NCBI GenBank assembly: GCA_001789205.1
Contig: MFYT01000001.1
Coordinates: forward strand, 1 to 64,000
Direction of reading: 5' to 3'
Origin: Candidatus Raymondbacteria bacterium RIFOXYA2_FULL_49_16
GTDB taxonomy: Bacteria; Fibrobacterota; OXYB2-FULL-49-7; XYB2-FULL-49-35
Length of the DNA stretch: 64,000 bases
The stretch's first letter is position 1. Every line of letters starts with the position of its first letter. A model generated the notes under the pieces. The model did no database searches. It was not told the origin of the DNA and was given only the letters and a program-made list of their open reading frames with translations. This document shows, in pieces, positions 33,572-43,142 of this stretch. The position numbers were made by a program, and so were the translations under genes.

Positions 33572-35245
33572 TCATGACTTTAAAATAAATTTCCCCGGAC
33601 TTGTCTGAAAATATTTTTTAAAAAGGTGCTGAAAGTGGGCCTCGTCGTCAAATCCGAGCATTTCTCCTATTTCCCGGATCTTAAATTTGCCGCTTCTTAA
33701 TAAATTTTTTGCTTCTTCCAACCTATATGCTATTTGGAGCGCTTTGGGAGATGTGCCAAAGAGCTCTTTAAACCGTCTGAGAAAGTGGACATAGCTTACG
33801 CAGCATCGATGGGCAATGCTGTGTAAATCTATTTTCCGGCAGAAATTTTCCTTGATATGCGCGCGCGCCTCTTCGAACAAGAGAAGGGCCGCGTCCCGTT
33901 CTTTCTTTTCATGATGGATTGGAATTTGAAAAAAACGGACAGCCAATGCCGGCCGATTCAGGGCATTTACGGGTTCAGCATAATACCTGAAAAAACGATG
34001 AGGATTTGATTTGAATGCAAGGACATGCGCTTCCTCTCGTTCCATCTTATCAATATTGAAAAGTGTGGGTCTTATTTTGATGGAAAACGTACTCATGCTT
34101 ATCGGTTGTTTCCAAAGATAGAAATAAAGAAATGAAGCGTACATGTCGACAACGGGATTCGGATCGGCATATTCGGCCAGGACAGCGTCATTAGCGGAGA
34201 TCGTCAGGTATGGGCCGATTTTTTTTAACAACAAACAAATAGATAAGTTTTTCTTCAGCGGCTGATACGTACCAGAATGCATTGGAGCGGCTTTTCTGAA
34301 AATCTGGCAATAAAGCTGATCCGAGTATTTCAGATCCACCGAATAGGCGGGATTGTAGGTAAGGCTATGCTTGCCCGAAACAGGATGGCCCAGGGCGATG
34401 GCCATTTCACAGCCTTTGGCAAGTGCGAAATGCATTTGTATTTCAAGGTCCTGATTCGAGAAATTAATAGCTTTTGCAAATGCGATAAACGGGAGGGACG
34501 TCTGATTATCGAGTGTGTTCATGATAAATCGCTGTTTCGCGCGTATTTCCGTATTGGAACTTTTAATAAAAAAAGAGGAAATGGCCCGTCCCGCGTTAAC
34601 AAACGCTGGGAATGAGAAAAGCGTTTTCCATGGACCACGGCTTCTGCGTGAGATATTTTTAATGTATGCTGTTTTCTTTTCAAAATTGAACGGAAACGGG
34701 TCTCCATATTTTTCATCGAGTAATTCTTGCAGGCGTCTATTTAGCACCTTGTCTTCATCAATAAAATTCAAGATTGATAGAAAATGAGCGTTATAGGAGA
34801 TAATCGTACGGTCTGCATTAAGCAAGACCAAGGGCCGGTCATCTGTCTTGTACAGGGAAAGAAACTGTTGCACAATGGGATTTTGGACCGTCTGGAGACA
34901 TAAAAAAACGCAGAGGTGTTGTCCGCTATTACAGGCGCTCCAATGCGAATACGAGAAACGGAAGATGGCGATCGCGGAATCCTGGGTATCACGCTTCATT
35001 TTGACGAATAAATCCTGAGGGCACAGCGGATTTTTCATTATAAAACGCATGCTAAGAAAGTTGTCGCTTAAAGATGGCAAGGCCGAAAAGACGCCGTCCA
35101 GATGTTTTCCGACCATTTCCTTGCTGCTTATCCGCAAAATCTGTGCGGCATTGTCTGATATTTCCTGGATTTTTCCGACCGGATCTACAAATAATTGCGC
35201 GACAGTTGGATCAGCAGACACTTTACAGAAGCTTTTACTTTCCAT
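33572..35245 (-). CDS. AraC-family regulator with long sensory N-terminus
   Basis: A 557-residue transcription regulator. The last 100 residues are an AraC-type double helix-turn-helix (DLHSIAHRCCVSYVHFLRRF, then IREIGEMLGFDDEAHFQHLF and KKYFQTSPGKF). Residues about 10-60 and 115-190 look like PAS modules (LFVDPVGKIQEISDNAAQIL, LLNADRTIISYNAHFLSILN). The middle, about 210-440, is unlike any domain I know and is shared with the paralog at 44455-46113. The ATG follows AAGGGG by eight bases. It is cytoplasmic (no signal or membrane helix), so it probably senses an internal sugar product and controls the glycan genes on both sides. Confidence 0.85.
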   Translation of the reverse strand: MESKSFCKVSADPTVAQLFVDPVGKIQEISDNAAQILRISSKEMVGKHLDGVFSALPSLSDNFLSMRFIMKNPLCPQDLFVKMKRDTQDSAIAIFRFSYSHWSACNSGQHLCVFLCLQTVQNPIVQQFLSLYKTDDRPLVLLNADRTIISYNAHFLSILNFIDEDKVLNRRLQELLDEKYGDPFPFNFEKKTAYIKNISRRSRGPWKTLFSFPAFVNAGRAISSFFIKSSNTEIRAKQRFIMNTLDNQTSLPFIAFAKAINFSNQDLEIQMHFALAKGCEMAIALGHPVSGKHSLTYNPAYSVDLKYSDQLYCQIFRKAAPMHSGTYQPLKKNLSICLLLKKIGPYLTISANDAVLAEYADPNPVVDMYASFLYFYLWKQPISMSTFSIKIRPTLFNIDKMEREEAHVLAFKSNPHRFFRYYAEPVNALNRPALAVRFFQIPIHHEKKERDAALLLFEEARAHIKENFCRKIDLHSIAHRCCVSYVHFLRRFKELFGTSPKALQIAYRLEEAKNLLRSGKFKIREIGEMLGFDDEAHFQHLFKKYFQTSPGKFILKS

Positions 35246-35372
35246 GTCTTGCACCCCTTTTATTCTACGTTTGTACTAAAAAGATACTATTTTTCGGGAT
35301 CAGTTTTTTACAATTTCTTTGATTGTTTCGTACATTGAATAAATAGACCCGATGGACTATCTTTACTACTGT

Positions 35373-36659
35373 ATGAACAAGAAGATACGGTGCGCCATAG
35401 TCGGAATCGGAGGTCACGGCGAGACCCATCTACAATATATTGGGAAAGCGGAAGATGCCGGTTTATGCACGCTGAATGCTGCGGTTGTCCGGCCTGCGGA
35501 TAACCTGGATCATATTATAAAACAGTGGCGCCTAATTGAACGGGGCGTGGTTATCTTCAATTCATTCAATGACTTGATTCTGGAAGGAAGCGATCTCTTT
35601 GATCTTGTTATTCTTCCGGTAGGTATTGGATTTCATGCCGAATATTCCTGTAAAGCGATGCGTGCCGGGAAACATGTTCTATGCGAAAAACCGCCTGCGG
35701 CAACGATTCAGGAAGTCGATTCCATGAGCCAATGGTCTGAAGCATCTGGAAAGGTGTGCGCCATTGGTTTCCCGCAGATGTCTTCAGATTTGATAATTGA
35801 AGCAAAATTAAAGGTTTGCGAAGGAATTATCGGCGAAGTTAAAAAAATATCAAATTTTGGCATCTGGAAACGTGACAAACAATATTTCAGCAGAAATGGG
35901 TGGGCTGGTAAAATTACATCTCAGGGTCGTTGGATTCTTGATGGAACTATTAATAATCCATTCGCACACCAAATAATGGCAAGCCTTTTTCTGGCTTCTG
36001 CTGAACAGGGAAGATCCGCGCGTCCACGGGAAGTAACGGCGGAATTGTATCATGGCAATGATATCGAAAGTGAAGATACCTCATGCATAAGGATTAAAAC
36101 TGACAGCGGCGCGACCATTTTTGGCGCGGCAACCCAGTGCGGACCCAAAGACCATTATCCTGAAATCGAGATTGTAGGTACAAAGGGAACGATAGGTATC
36201 GTCATCGGGAAATATGCGAAAATACGTGTAAACAATTCCGTTGAGACGATTCATGCGCGCAATGACGAACGAACGAACATGTATGCGAATATTTTCAATG
36301 CGATCAATGGCGTTCACCCGATACAGTGCCCGGTTTCTATAACAAAAAATTTCACGTTGACGGTCAACGGAGCGTTCGAATCTTCGGCGTTCGTCAACAA
36401 TATCCCTGCGGAATATCGGGCTATGCATTCTCCGTACGGCAGCGCCGTACCCGAAGAAGCTTTCACCGCCGTCCATGATATCGAATCTATCATTTCCCGC
36501 GCCTTTAAAGAACGCCTGCTCTTTTCAGAGGCAGGGGTTGCATGGGCCCGGCCGTCACAGAAGTTTATGATAAACGATGACTATTCTTTCTTCAGGTTTC
36601 ATGCGCATGATAAGGCGACAGTACGAAAAAAACAGTACAAAGGGGTGGTTTATGCTTAA
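35373..36659 (+). CDS. Gfo/Idh/MocA family oxidoreductase
   Basis: A 428-residue NAD(P)-dependent sugar oxidoreductase. The Rossmann site is IRCAIVGIGGHGETHLQYIG, and the catalytic Lys lies in AGKHVLCEKPPAATIQEV. The C-terminal domain includes RWILDGTINNPFAHQIMASL, with Asp and His where the family has catalytic residues. An ATG seven codons upstream would lengthen it; neither start has a good ribosome binding site. It begins a run of glycan genes divergent from the AraC-type regulator. Substrate unknown. Confidence 0.88.
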   Translation: MNKKIRCAIVGIGGHGETHLQYIGKAEDAGLCTLNAAVVRPADNLDHIIKQWRLIERGVVIFNSFNDLILEGSDLFDLVILPVGIGFHAEYSCKAMRAGKHVLCEKPPAATIQEVDSMSQWSEASGKVCAIGFPQMSSDLIIEAKLKVCEGIIGEVKKISNFGIWKRDKQYFSRNGWAGKITSQGRWILDGTINNPFAHQIMASLFLASAEQGRSARPREVTAELYHGNDIESEDTSCIRIKTDSGATIFGAATQCGPKDHYPEIEIVGTKGTIGIVIGKYAKIRVNNSVETIHARNDERTNMYANIFNAINGVHPIQCPVSITKNFTLTVNGAFESSAFVNNIPAEYRAMHSPYGSAVPEEAFTAVHDIESIISRAFKERLLFSEAGVAWARPSQKFMINDDYSFFRFHAHDKATVRKKQYKGVVYA

Positions 36660-36715
36660 AACGGCAAGTATCTCTCGACGCTCATTTATTAAAAACAGCT
36701 CGGAAGGAGCGTCAA

Positions 36716-38257
36716 ATGATGCATAAAATAGTATCGTTAATTGCACTATGCCTGGCGCCCGCGATCATCGGGTATACCACATATGACAACAAGGTAGTAC
36801 CCGAATTGCCCGCTCCGGGAAATGTGATTCAGGTGAACGATGTTGTATCATTTTATATGGCACTCAGAAACCAAACGTCGGGGCAAATAATCGTCATGGC
36901 TGCTGGCCGCTATGACTGCGGGAACATCGAACCAATGAACATCACCGCAAACGGCTTTTCCATCAGAGGGGCGACCGATGACCCTGCTGATGTGGTCATT
37001 ACGGGTAAGGGATTTGATAACTGCGTCAATGTTGAAGAGGAAATGTTCATGCTCTATGCGAACAAGGTGACAGTGGCGAATCTTACCATTTCAGAGTCGC
37101 GGTGCCATGGGTTCAAATTCCAGGGCGGCAATAATGACCATACAATCCTGCATAACGTCAGGTTCTTGAACATAGGGGAGCGGATGGTCAAGGGGCCGGC
37201 GACCCTGGACGCGGTCCAATGCTCCATTCGGTATTGCCATTTTGAAGACACGAAAATCCCGGCCATTACCCGGTGCGGCAGCAGCGCGACCGATTCTGAC
37301 GGCAATTATATCGCGGGCATGGATTTGATGCGCGCAAACAGCTGGGTAATTCATGATAACGTGTTTTTAAATATTAAAGGGCCTACCGGTGGCGGACGGG
37401 GGGCCATTTTTTTCTGGCATTTATGCGAGAACATGATAACCGAGCGCAATACGTTTATCGGATGCGACCGGTCTATCTGTTACGGTAATCCCCATAATCC
37501 AGATAACGAAATTCATGTGATTAAGGGGATTATTAGAAACAATATGATCGCACCAGGGGCCACAAACGGCCTGGAGTTGTATTTTTGTTCTGGAATCAAA
37601 GTTTGGAACAATACTTCATACAGCAAATGGGCGGGTTCCGGCGCATTTATCGGGACGGACAATGACAGTTTAGAGATTAAAAATAACATTATTTTTGGCG
37701 CCCTGAATGTAACAGGCGCGGCTTTTGATACGGCACGTAATATCGTTATGACCCGTACACAGAGAAATCTAGCCGCGAACTGGTTCAACAGCGACGAGTC
37801 GCATGGTGATCTGCATCTGATAAACGATACCTGCAGGCCGGTCAATGCTGGCCTGGTTCTTTCCGGCGTCATTGACGATTGGGACGGCCTGCCGCGTTCC
37901 GGGTCTAATGATATAGGAGCGGATGAAATATCAAATAATTCCGGGATTGACCTCAATTCAGAAACCCCGCACGGATTGTATGTAAGTGGGTCCCAACCGA
38001 ATCCGGGTAATCCTTCAGCAACCTTCAAATATTATATCCCGAATACTTTTCAGGGAAAACACTTTTCCATCTGTGTTTTGAATTCAACGGGAAATAGAAT
38101 TCGTTTGCTGCGAACAGGAAATGCACTACCAGGGCATTCTTCGATTACGTGGGACGGCAAGGATGACAGCGGGTCTATTACCGGCAGCGGCGTTTATTTG
38201 CTTCAAGTACGGGTTGGAAACTTGATAAAAGTAAAACAGAGCGTGATCATTAAATAG
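36716..38257 (+). CDS. Secreted right-handed beta-helix protein (putative polysaccharide lyase)
   Basis: A 513-residue exported protein (signal MMHKIVSLIALCLAPAIIGY). Residues about 35-420 form a parallel beta-helix with Asn-rich turns (LHNVRFLNIGERMVKGP, HDNVFLNIKGPTGGGRGAIF, ERNTFIGCDRSICYGNPHNP). The layout resembles chondroitinase-B-like and other lyase or epimerase beta-helix proteins, but I see no proven catalytic set. The last 85 residues are the sorting-like domain (GSQPNPGNPSA, ITWDGKDDSGSITGSGVYLL). AAGGAG stands six bases before the first ATG. The gene at 41120-42661 is its full-length paralog. Confidence 0.85.
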   Translation: MMHKIVSLIALCLAPAIIGYTTYDNKVVPELPAPGNVIQVNDVVSFYMALRNQTSGQIIVMAAGRYDCGNIEPMNITANGFSIRGATDDPADVVITGKGFDNCVNVEEEMFMLYANKVTVANLTISESRCHGFKFQGGNNDHTILHNVRFLNIGERMVKGPATLDAVQCSIRYCHFEDTKIPAITRCGSSATDSDGNYIAGMDLMRANSWVIHDNVFLNIKGPTGGGRGAIFFWHLCENMITERNTFIGCDRSICYGNPHNPDNEIHVIKGIIRNNMIAPGATNGLELYFCSGIKVWNNTSYSKWAGSGAFIGTDNDSLEIKNNIIFGALNVTGAAFDTARNIVMTRTQRNLAANWFNSDESHGDLHLINDTCRPVNAGLVLSGVIDDWDGLPRSGSNDIGADEISNNSGIDLNSETPHGLYVSGSQPNPGNPSATFKYYIPNTFQGKHFSICVLNSTGNRIRLLRTGNALPGHSSITWDGKDDSGSITGSGVYLLQVRVGNLIKVKQSVIIK

Positions 38258-38302
38258 TCATAAATAAAAACGAGCAAGAATGTACTTAAAAAGGGAGATC
38301 GC

Positions 38303-39502
38303 ATGAAAAAGGCAGTTGTTTATCTGATTTTGTGTATTTTATTAGCAGGGACTGGAGGGTTCGGACAGATCATCATTGGGCATAACAACACTACCCTTTC
38401 CGATATTCCAAGGAAGTGGGTCGAAGCTGCGAAAACCACTCTTCACATAGCCCATGGCAGTACATCACATGGCACACAACTGTCTCTTGGAATGAACTAT
38501 GTAAGGGATTATGCTGACAGCAGCCTCTTCAAATGGGACCTTTTCGGAAGAGGCGGGGCGCTGCATTATGAAGCATATTGCGCGAATTATTTCGATACAA
38601 GCGCCACTCCATGGCTGACAATTCCAAGTTTGGGATTCTTCCCCGGTTCCAGCCAGATAACAGGGGATGAGGCTTCTGACCTTTGGACACCGGATTATTA
38701 TTCGTCGAGTTTCTGGCCTATCAGTACGAAGAATTATCTTGATGATCCCATACACAGTGAAATCAATACCATTATTTGGTCCTGGTGCAGCCAGGTCGGC
38801 GGTCTTTCTGCAAATAATATTCAACAATATTATTTGAATAGAATGAATTCACTTGAAAATGAGTATCCGGACGTCCATTTCGTCTATCAGACAGGGCACC
38901 TGTGGGACCTTAAAACATACTCTACCAAGGCAAGAACGGATTCGAATAACCAGCTGATACGGGACTACTGCATCAATAACGGGAAAACACTGTTCGATAT
39001 CGCGGATATTGAAAGCTATGACCCTGACGGCAATTTCTATCCCAATGAGACGGACGCATGCCTCTGGTGCCCAGACTGGTGCGCTGTCCATCCTTCGGAC
39101 TGCTGGAGAACGTGCGGCGGCGACAGCTGCGCCCATTCGCATTGTTTCAACTGCCAGCGCAAGGGCATTGCTTTATGGCACCTCTGGGCGCGTCTTGCCG
39201 GATGGGATGGCCAGCCTTCCACGGCCGTAAAAAACATCCCGGTTTCCGGAAGCAGCAGCATGTCGGTCAGTATATGTCCTAACCCCTTCAATCCCGGGAC
39301 GGCAATCAGATACAACACCGGCCGCTTGATGACCGCTTTCTTGAAAATCTATACTGTGTCTGGCAGGCTTATTTTTACCGTGCCTGTCAAGGGGAGGGGT
39401 ACATATGAGTGGAGCGCCGCATCCTTGCCCGGTGGAATATACTTTTGCATGTTAAAATCAGGCACGGAGACTGTTTCGAGAAAAATGATGTTTCGGAAAT
39501 AA
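38303..39502 (+). CDS. Secreted protein with Cys-rich segment and sorting-like domain
   Basis: A 399-residue exported protein (MKKAVVYLILCILLAGTGGFG). The stretch TTLHIAHGSTSHGTQLSLGM, followed by GHLWDLKTYSTKARTDSNNQ, suggests an SGNH-hydrolase-like fold but I cannot place it in a family. Residues about 250-282 are very Cys-rich (DACLWCPDWCAVHPSDCWRT, CGGDSCAHSHCFNC), with a spacing that could bind metal or form disulfides. The sorting-like domain ends it (ICPNPFNPGTAIRYN ... LPGGIYFCMLKSG). AGGGAGATCGC precedes the ATG. It is likely an enzyme of the glycan set. Confidence 0.72.
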   Translation: MKKAVVYLILCILLAGTGGFGQIIIGHNNTTLSDIPRKWVEAAKTTLHIAHGSTSHGTQLSLGMNYVRDYADSSLFKWDLFGRGGALHYEAYCANYFDTSATPWLTIPSLGFFPGSSQITGDEASDLWTPDYYSSSFWPISTKNYLDDPIHSEINTIIWSWCSQVGGLSANNIQQYYLNRMNSLENEYPDVHFVYQTGHLWDLKTYSTKARTDSNNQLIRDYCINNGKTLFDIADIESYDPDGNFYPNETDACLWCPDWCAVHPSDCWRTCGGDSCAHSHCFNCQRKGIALWHLWARLAGWDGQPSTAVKNIPVSGSSSMSVSICPNPFNPGTAIRYNTGRLMTAFLKIYTVSGRLIFTVPVKGRGTYEWSAASLPGGIYFCMLKSGTETVSRKMMFRK

Positions 39503-39525
39503 ACGGCTGTATAAAAGGGGGCGGC

Positions 39526-41058
39526 ATGGTTTTTATCTTCATGAAGCTGTTCAAGGCTTCCTCGATAATAACGGTTCTCATCTGTTTCTCAAGCGTCAAT
39601 GCCGCCGATCAGATTCATTTCGGTTCCACCGGAAATCCGTTGAACGGCCTGACCGTGACATGGCACAGCACAAATACAAATGACAGTATAAAATGGGGTT
39701 ATACATCCGGTTATGAACAGGGAGAGTTTTCCGGCGTGCGGCGCACCAATTATTCGGGCTTTTTATACGACTATGCCTTTCCAGCACTGCAGCCCTCAGC
39801 AATTCTTCATTACTCGCTTTATGACGGCAGCTGGGGACCGGAAAAAACGTTTAAAACCTCGATCGATACCTCTTCAACCTCTTTTACATTTATCGCGAGC
39901 GGTGATTGCCAGATGAACAATTACGACCTTGGAATCTGGAAGACCAATTGGCAGACATGCGCCAATGCGGTTGGGGCAGAGGAGGCAGATTTTAATATTC
40001 AACTGGGAGACCATGTCAGCCAACTTACTGCTTGGGGTGTCTCGGAATGGGACAGCCTGTTTCGTTACGGGATAAATTTATTTGAGAACAAGCTTATATA
40101 TCATACGATAGGAAATCATGACAATACATGGGATGAGTATGAACAACATCTGTCTGGCGCGGCTTTGCGCATCTGCAATCTTTTCGTGCATCCGAACAAC
40201 GATAACGACTTCTGGTATTCATTTGAGTTCGGAAATACGGCCATTATCTGTCTGAACAGCCAATATCCTGATTCCCTGGCTCAATACGAGTGGCTTCTCC
40301 AGACCCTTCAAAATGCCAACAATACCGGCAAAACGTGGAAAGCGGTGTTTTTTCACAGGCCCTTTTTCACCCAGTACAGGTCTGCATCCAATAATATGGA
40401 TCCTTACTTCGGAACATGGTGGAAGGCGTTTGACGATTACGGAGTTGACATTGTCTTGAACGGCCACAAACACAATTACGAAGTAATGAAACCTGTCAAC
40501 ATGAACATGAATACTGCCGCGCCGGTCGCAGAATATGGAAGCGGCCCGGATCAGGGCAGGCTTGAGATCGTCTCGGGCAACATGGGTTCCGAAAACGCTC
40601 CGACTCCTGTGGCGGCAAGGCCCAACAGTACTTTCTGGTATAATGACAGGTCTGCGTATTGCCTGAATTACTGCAAATTCCAGGTTAACGGAAATACCAT
40701 GCGCATAAGCGCCGTGCATCCATCTGGTTTTTTAATCGACAGCTTCTCATTGCACAAGGATATCTCGGCTGCGCAGCGGAATATGAAGGCGTCCCATCCG
40801 GTTGCAATAGACGCGTTCCCCGATCCTTTCAACGCCTCGCTGACAATACATCTTCAATTGCCTGTTGCGGTAAAATCAAAGATCGAGGCGCATATATTTA
40901 ACATTCGCGGCACTCTCGTCGATAAATTGAGCGCGGACAGGGCGGAACTGTCTCATGGAATACCATGGAATGCCGGGCATCTGAAAAGTGGCGTGTATGT
41001 CATCAGGATAAAGGCCGGAAATAACACCTTTGTAAAAAGGGTCTCATTAATAAAATAA
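39526..41058 (+). CDS. Secreted purple-acid-phosphatase-like metallophosphoesterase
   Basis: About 510 residues with a signal peptide. After an Ig/FnIII-like front (LNGLTVTWHSTNTNDSIKWG), the calcineurin-like domain shows GDCQMNNYD, IQLGDHVSQL, HTIGNHDNTW, VFFHRPFF and LNGHKHNYE, a complete dinuclear-metal ligand set. The C-terminus is the sorting-like domain (FPDPFNASLTI ... LKSGVYVIRIKAG). The chosen ATG is preceded by AAAGGGGGCGGC; the frame is open 39 codons further upstream inside the preceding gene. It would release phosphate or another phosphoester outside the cell. Confidence 0.87.
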   Translation: MVFIFMKLFKASSIITVLICFSSVNAADQIHFGSTGNPLNGLTVTWHSTNTNDSIKWGYTSGYEQGEFSGVRRTNYSGFLYDYAFPALQPSAILHYSLYDGSWGPEKTFKTSIDTSSTSFTFIASGDCQMNNYDLGIWKTNWQTCANAVGAEEADFNIQLGDHVSQLTAWGVSEWDSLFRYGINLFENKLIYHTIGNHDNTWDEYEQHLSGAALRICNLFVHPNNDNDFWYSFEFGNTAIICLNSQYPDSLAQYEWLLQTLQNANNTGKTWKAVFFHRPFFTQYRSASNNMDPYFGTWWKAFDDYGVDIVLNGHKHNYEVMKPVNMNMNTAAPVAEYGSGPDQGRLEIVSGNMGSENAPTPVAARPNSTFWYNDRSAYCLNYCKFQVNGNTMRISAVHPSGFLIDSFSLHKDISAAQRNMKASHPVAIDAFPDPFNASLTIHLQLPVAVKSKIEAHIFNIRGTLVDKLSADRAELSHGIPWNAGHLKSGVYVIRIKAGNNTFVKRVSLIK

Positions 41059-41119
41059 GGCACCCGTTCAGCATGGCAAGAAGATATACGACCATAAGCT
41101 CAAATGATGAGGGGTATGT

Positions 41120-42661
41120 ATGAAACTCATGATTCTCTGCGGTTTTATTCTTATTCAAACGAGCGTATCCTTCACCACATGGGATGGAAAGGAAGTCCCG
41201 GCCCTTCCTGCACCATCGGGCGAGGTTGTAACCTGCAGCACAATGATACAGTTCTATATGGCCTTTCGCCAGCAGAAACCCGGGAGGACCATAGTATTAA
41301 AAGAGGGGAATTATAATATCTCTTCATTGACCCCACTGAGAATTGATTCGAATGGCGTCACCATCAGGGGCGAATCTGAAGATCCGTCGAAGGTCGTACT
41401 GTCCGGCCGGGGTTTCGACAATAATTATAACGTGGATGAAGAGATGTTCTTCATAAACGGAAATACCATGACTTTTGCGAATCTGACATTATCCGAGTCA
41501 CGGTGCCATACGGTGAAGTTTACTACCCTGGGGGTCAACAGCAGTGCATTGTTTCATAATGTTCGATTCTTAAATGTCGGGGAGCGGATGATCAAGGGGC
41601 CCTCGGCGACCGTTGCAGTCAATTGCACCGTACGATACTGCCACTTTGAAGACATGAAACAGGCTTCGGCGACCAGATGCGTGGGCACTGCCTGCGAATC
41701 GCACGACGAAGGGGGGAACTACATTGGCGGCGTGGACCTGATGAAGGCGGAATCGTGGGTATTCCACGACAATGTGTTCAGGAACATACGGGGCGCAACG
41801 GGTGGTGGAAGGGGAGCGGTATTTTTTTGGCATGGATGCAAAAACATGATTGTGGAGCGCAATACTTTTATTGGCTGCGACCGTGCTGTTTGTTATGGCA
41901 ATCCGCATAATCCAGACAATGAAATCCATGTCATCGGTGGCATCATACGCAATAATTTCATAGTCCGAGGTGCGGGAATTGCCGTGGAGGTCGATTATTC
42001 CTCTGACATCAAAGTGTTTAACAACACCGTATACAATACTGATCCGACATACGCCCGGACAGTCTTGTATTATCATAACGATAGAGGGAATGAATTTAAA
42101 AATAATATTATTTTTGGACGGTTTTTGTTGGACAGCGGCTATGTACCTGACTCGTCCAGCAATATCTGGAAAACAGATGCCGGCGAACAGAATACAAATT
42201 GGTTCGCAGATCGTTTGAATGGCAATCTCCACCTCACTGGAAATGCACAAGCGGCGATTAACACTGGAGAACCTCTTGAGGTTTATGACTGGGACAACCA
42301 TGTCCGTTCGGCAACGGACAGTTTGCCGGATATAGGGGCGGATGAATATAATTCCGGGGTCTTTATTGAAGGCCTGGGGCGATATAGTGATATTATGTCA
42401 ATCAGTACGGCGCCAAACCCCTGCAATCCTTCCGTAACCATTCGGTGCGTTCTACATACAGATCAACAGGTATATAGCGCGATTTATAACATTGAAGGAA
42501 AGCTTATTCGTATTCTAAAAACAGGGAAAACATCAGGAAGGTTTTTAACCACCTGGGAGGGCGTCGACATGCGAGGCCGCATGGTGAATAGTGGAATATA
42601 TTTCGTAAAAGCCATTGCAGGAGAAGCATGCGTTGTGAAAAAAATATCACTGATCAGATGA
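41120..42661 (+). CDS. Secreted right-handed beta-helix protein, paralog of 36716-38257
   Basis: A 513-residue exported protein (MKLMILCGFILIQTSVSF) of the same length and order as the first beta-helix protein. Shared blocks include RFLNVGERMIKGP, FRNIRGATGGGRGAVFFWHG, ERNTFIGCDRAVCYGNPHNP and DNEIHVIGGIIRNN. The Cys pair in TRCVGTACESHD differs from TRCGSSATDSD in the paralog. The sorting-like domain starts at STAPNPCNPSVTI. The two genes flank the Cys-rich and phosphoesterase genes, which suggests duplication followed by specialisation on related glycans. Catalytic residues are not certain. Confidence 0.85.
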   Translation: MKLMILCGFILIQTSVSFTTWDGKEVPALPAPSGEVVTCSTMIQFYMAFRQQKPGRTIVLKEGNYNISSLTPLRIDSNGVTIRGESEDPSKVVLSGRGFDNNYNVDEEMFFINGNTMTFANLTLSESRCHTVKFTTLGVNSSALFHNVRFLNVGERMIKGPSATVAVNCTVRYCHFEDMKQASATRCVGTACESHDEGGNYIGGVDLMKAESWVFHDNVFRNIRGATGGGRGAVFFWHGCKNMIVERNTFIGCDRAVCYGNPHNPDNEIHVIGGIIRNNFIVRGAGIAVEVDYSSDIKVFNNTVYNTDPTYARTVLYYHNDRGNEFKNNIIFGRFLLDSGYVPDSSSNIWKTDAGEQNTNWFADRLNGNLHLTGNAQAAINTGEPLEVYDWDNHVRSATDSLPDIGADEYNSGVFIEGLGRYSDIMSISTAPNPCNPSVTIRCVLHTDQQVYSAIYNIEGKLIRILKTGKTSGRFLTTWEGVDMRGRMVNSGIYFVKAIAGEACVVKKISLIR

Positions 42662-42673
42662 AAAGTGGTTTTC

Positions 42674-43142
42674 ATGAATAGCATAGCGTTCCTCGTGTTC
42701 TCTATCACCGTCTTTGCCTTGGCCTGGGGCAAGCCTGAGTTCAGCTTGTCATCTTTACCGCAATCAAAGCGGCCAAATGAAAAGGTATATCTATCCCTCA
42801 TGGCCGGATGGCGTGTTGCACCGCGGCCTAAGGCAATTGCCGCTTTTTACGGTTATGGTGACTTTCTTTGCCCAGTATTGCCCGCTTAAGAATATTTCCG
42901 GGGATTATCCACCCACCGTGCTGCTGCATAGCGATCAGAATACGGATGTTCCCTATGAGCAATCCGTGTCCATGGCCCAGGAGCTGGTCAATAAAAAAGT
43001 TATACATGAGCTGATTATACTGCCACAACAAGGGCATTGTTTTGATAATGACATAGACAACTCTTTGGTGAAGGAGATTTTTGGAAAGATGCTTGAATTT
43101 CTCAATACACAAATAAATGGAAATATATGTCACGTTCATTAG
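42674..43142 (+). pseudogene. Degraded alpha/beta-hydrolase gene
   Basis: Two overlapping frames together recall a small alpha/beta hydrolase. The first begins with a signal-like segment and reaches PKAIAAFYGYGDF before a stop at 42889. Another frame continues with ISGDYPPTVLLHSDQNTDVP, then VIHELIILPQQGHCFDND, which carry the usual acid and His positions. The nucleophile region is missing and the frames do not join, so a deletion and a frameshift are likely. The 3' end overlaps the amidohydrolase start by 16 bp. Confidence 0.6.
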
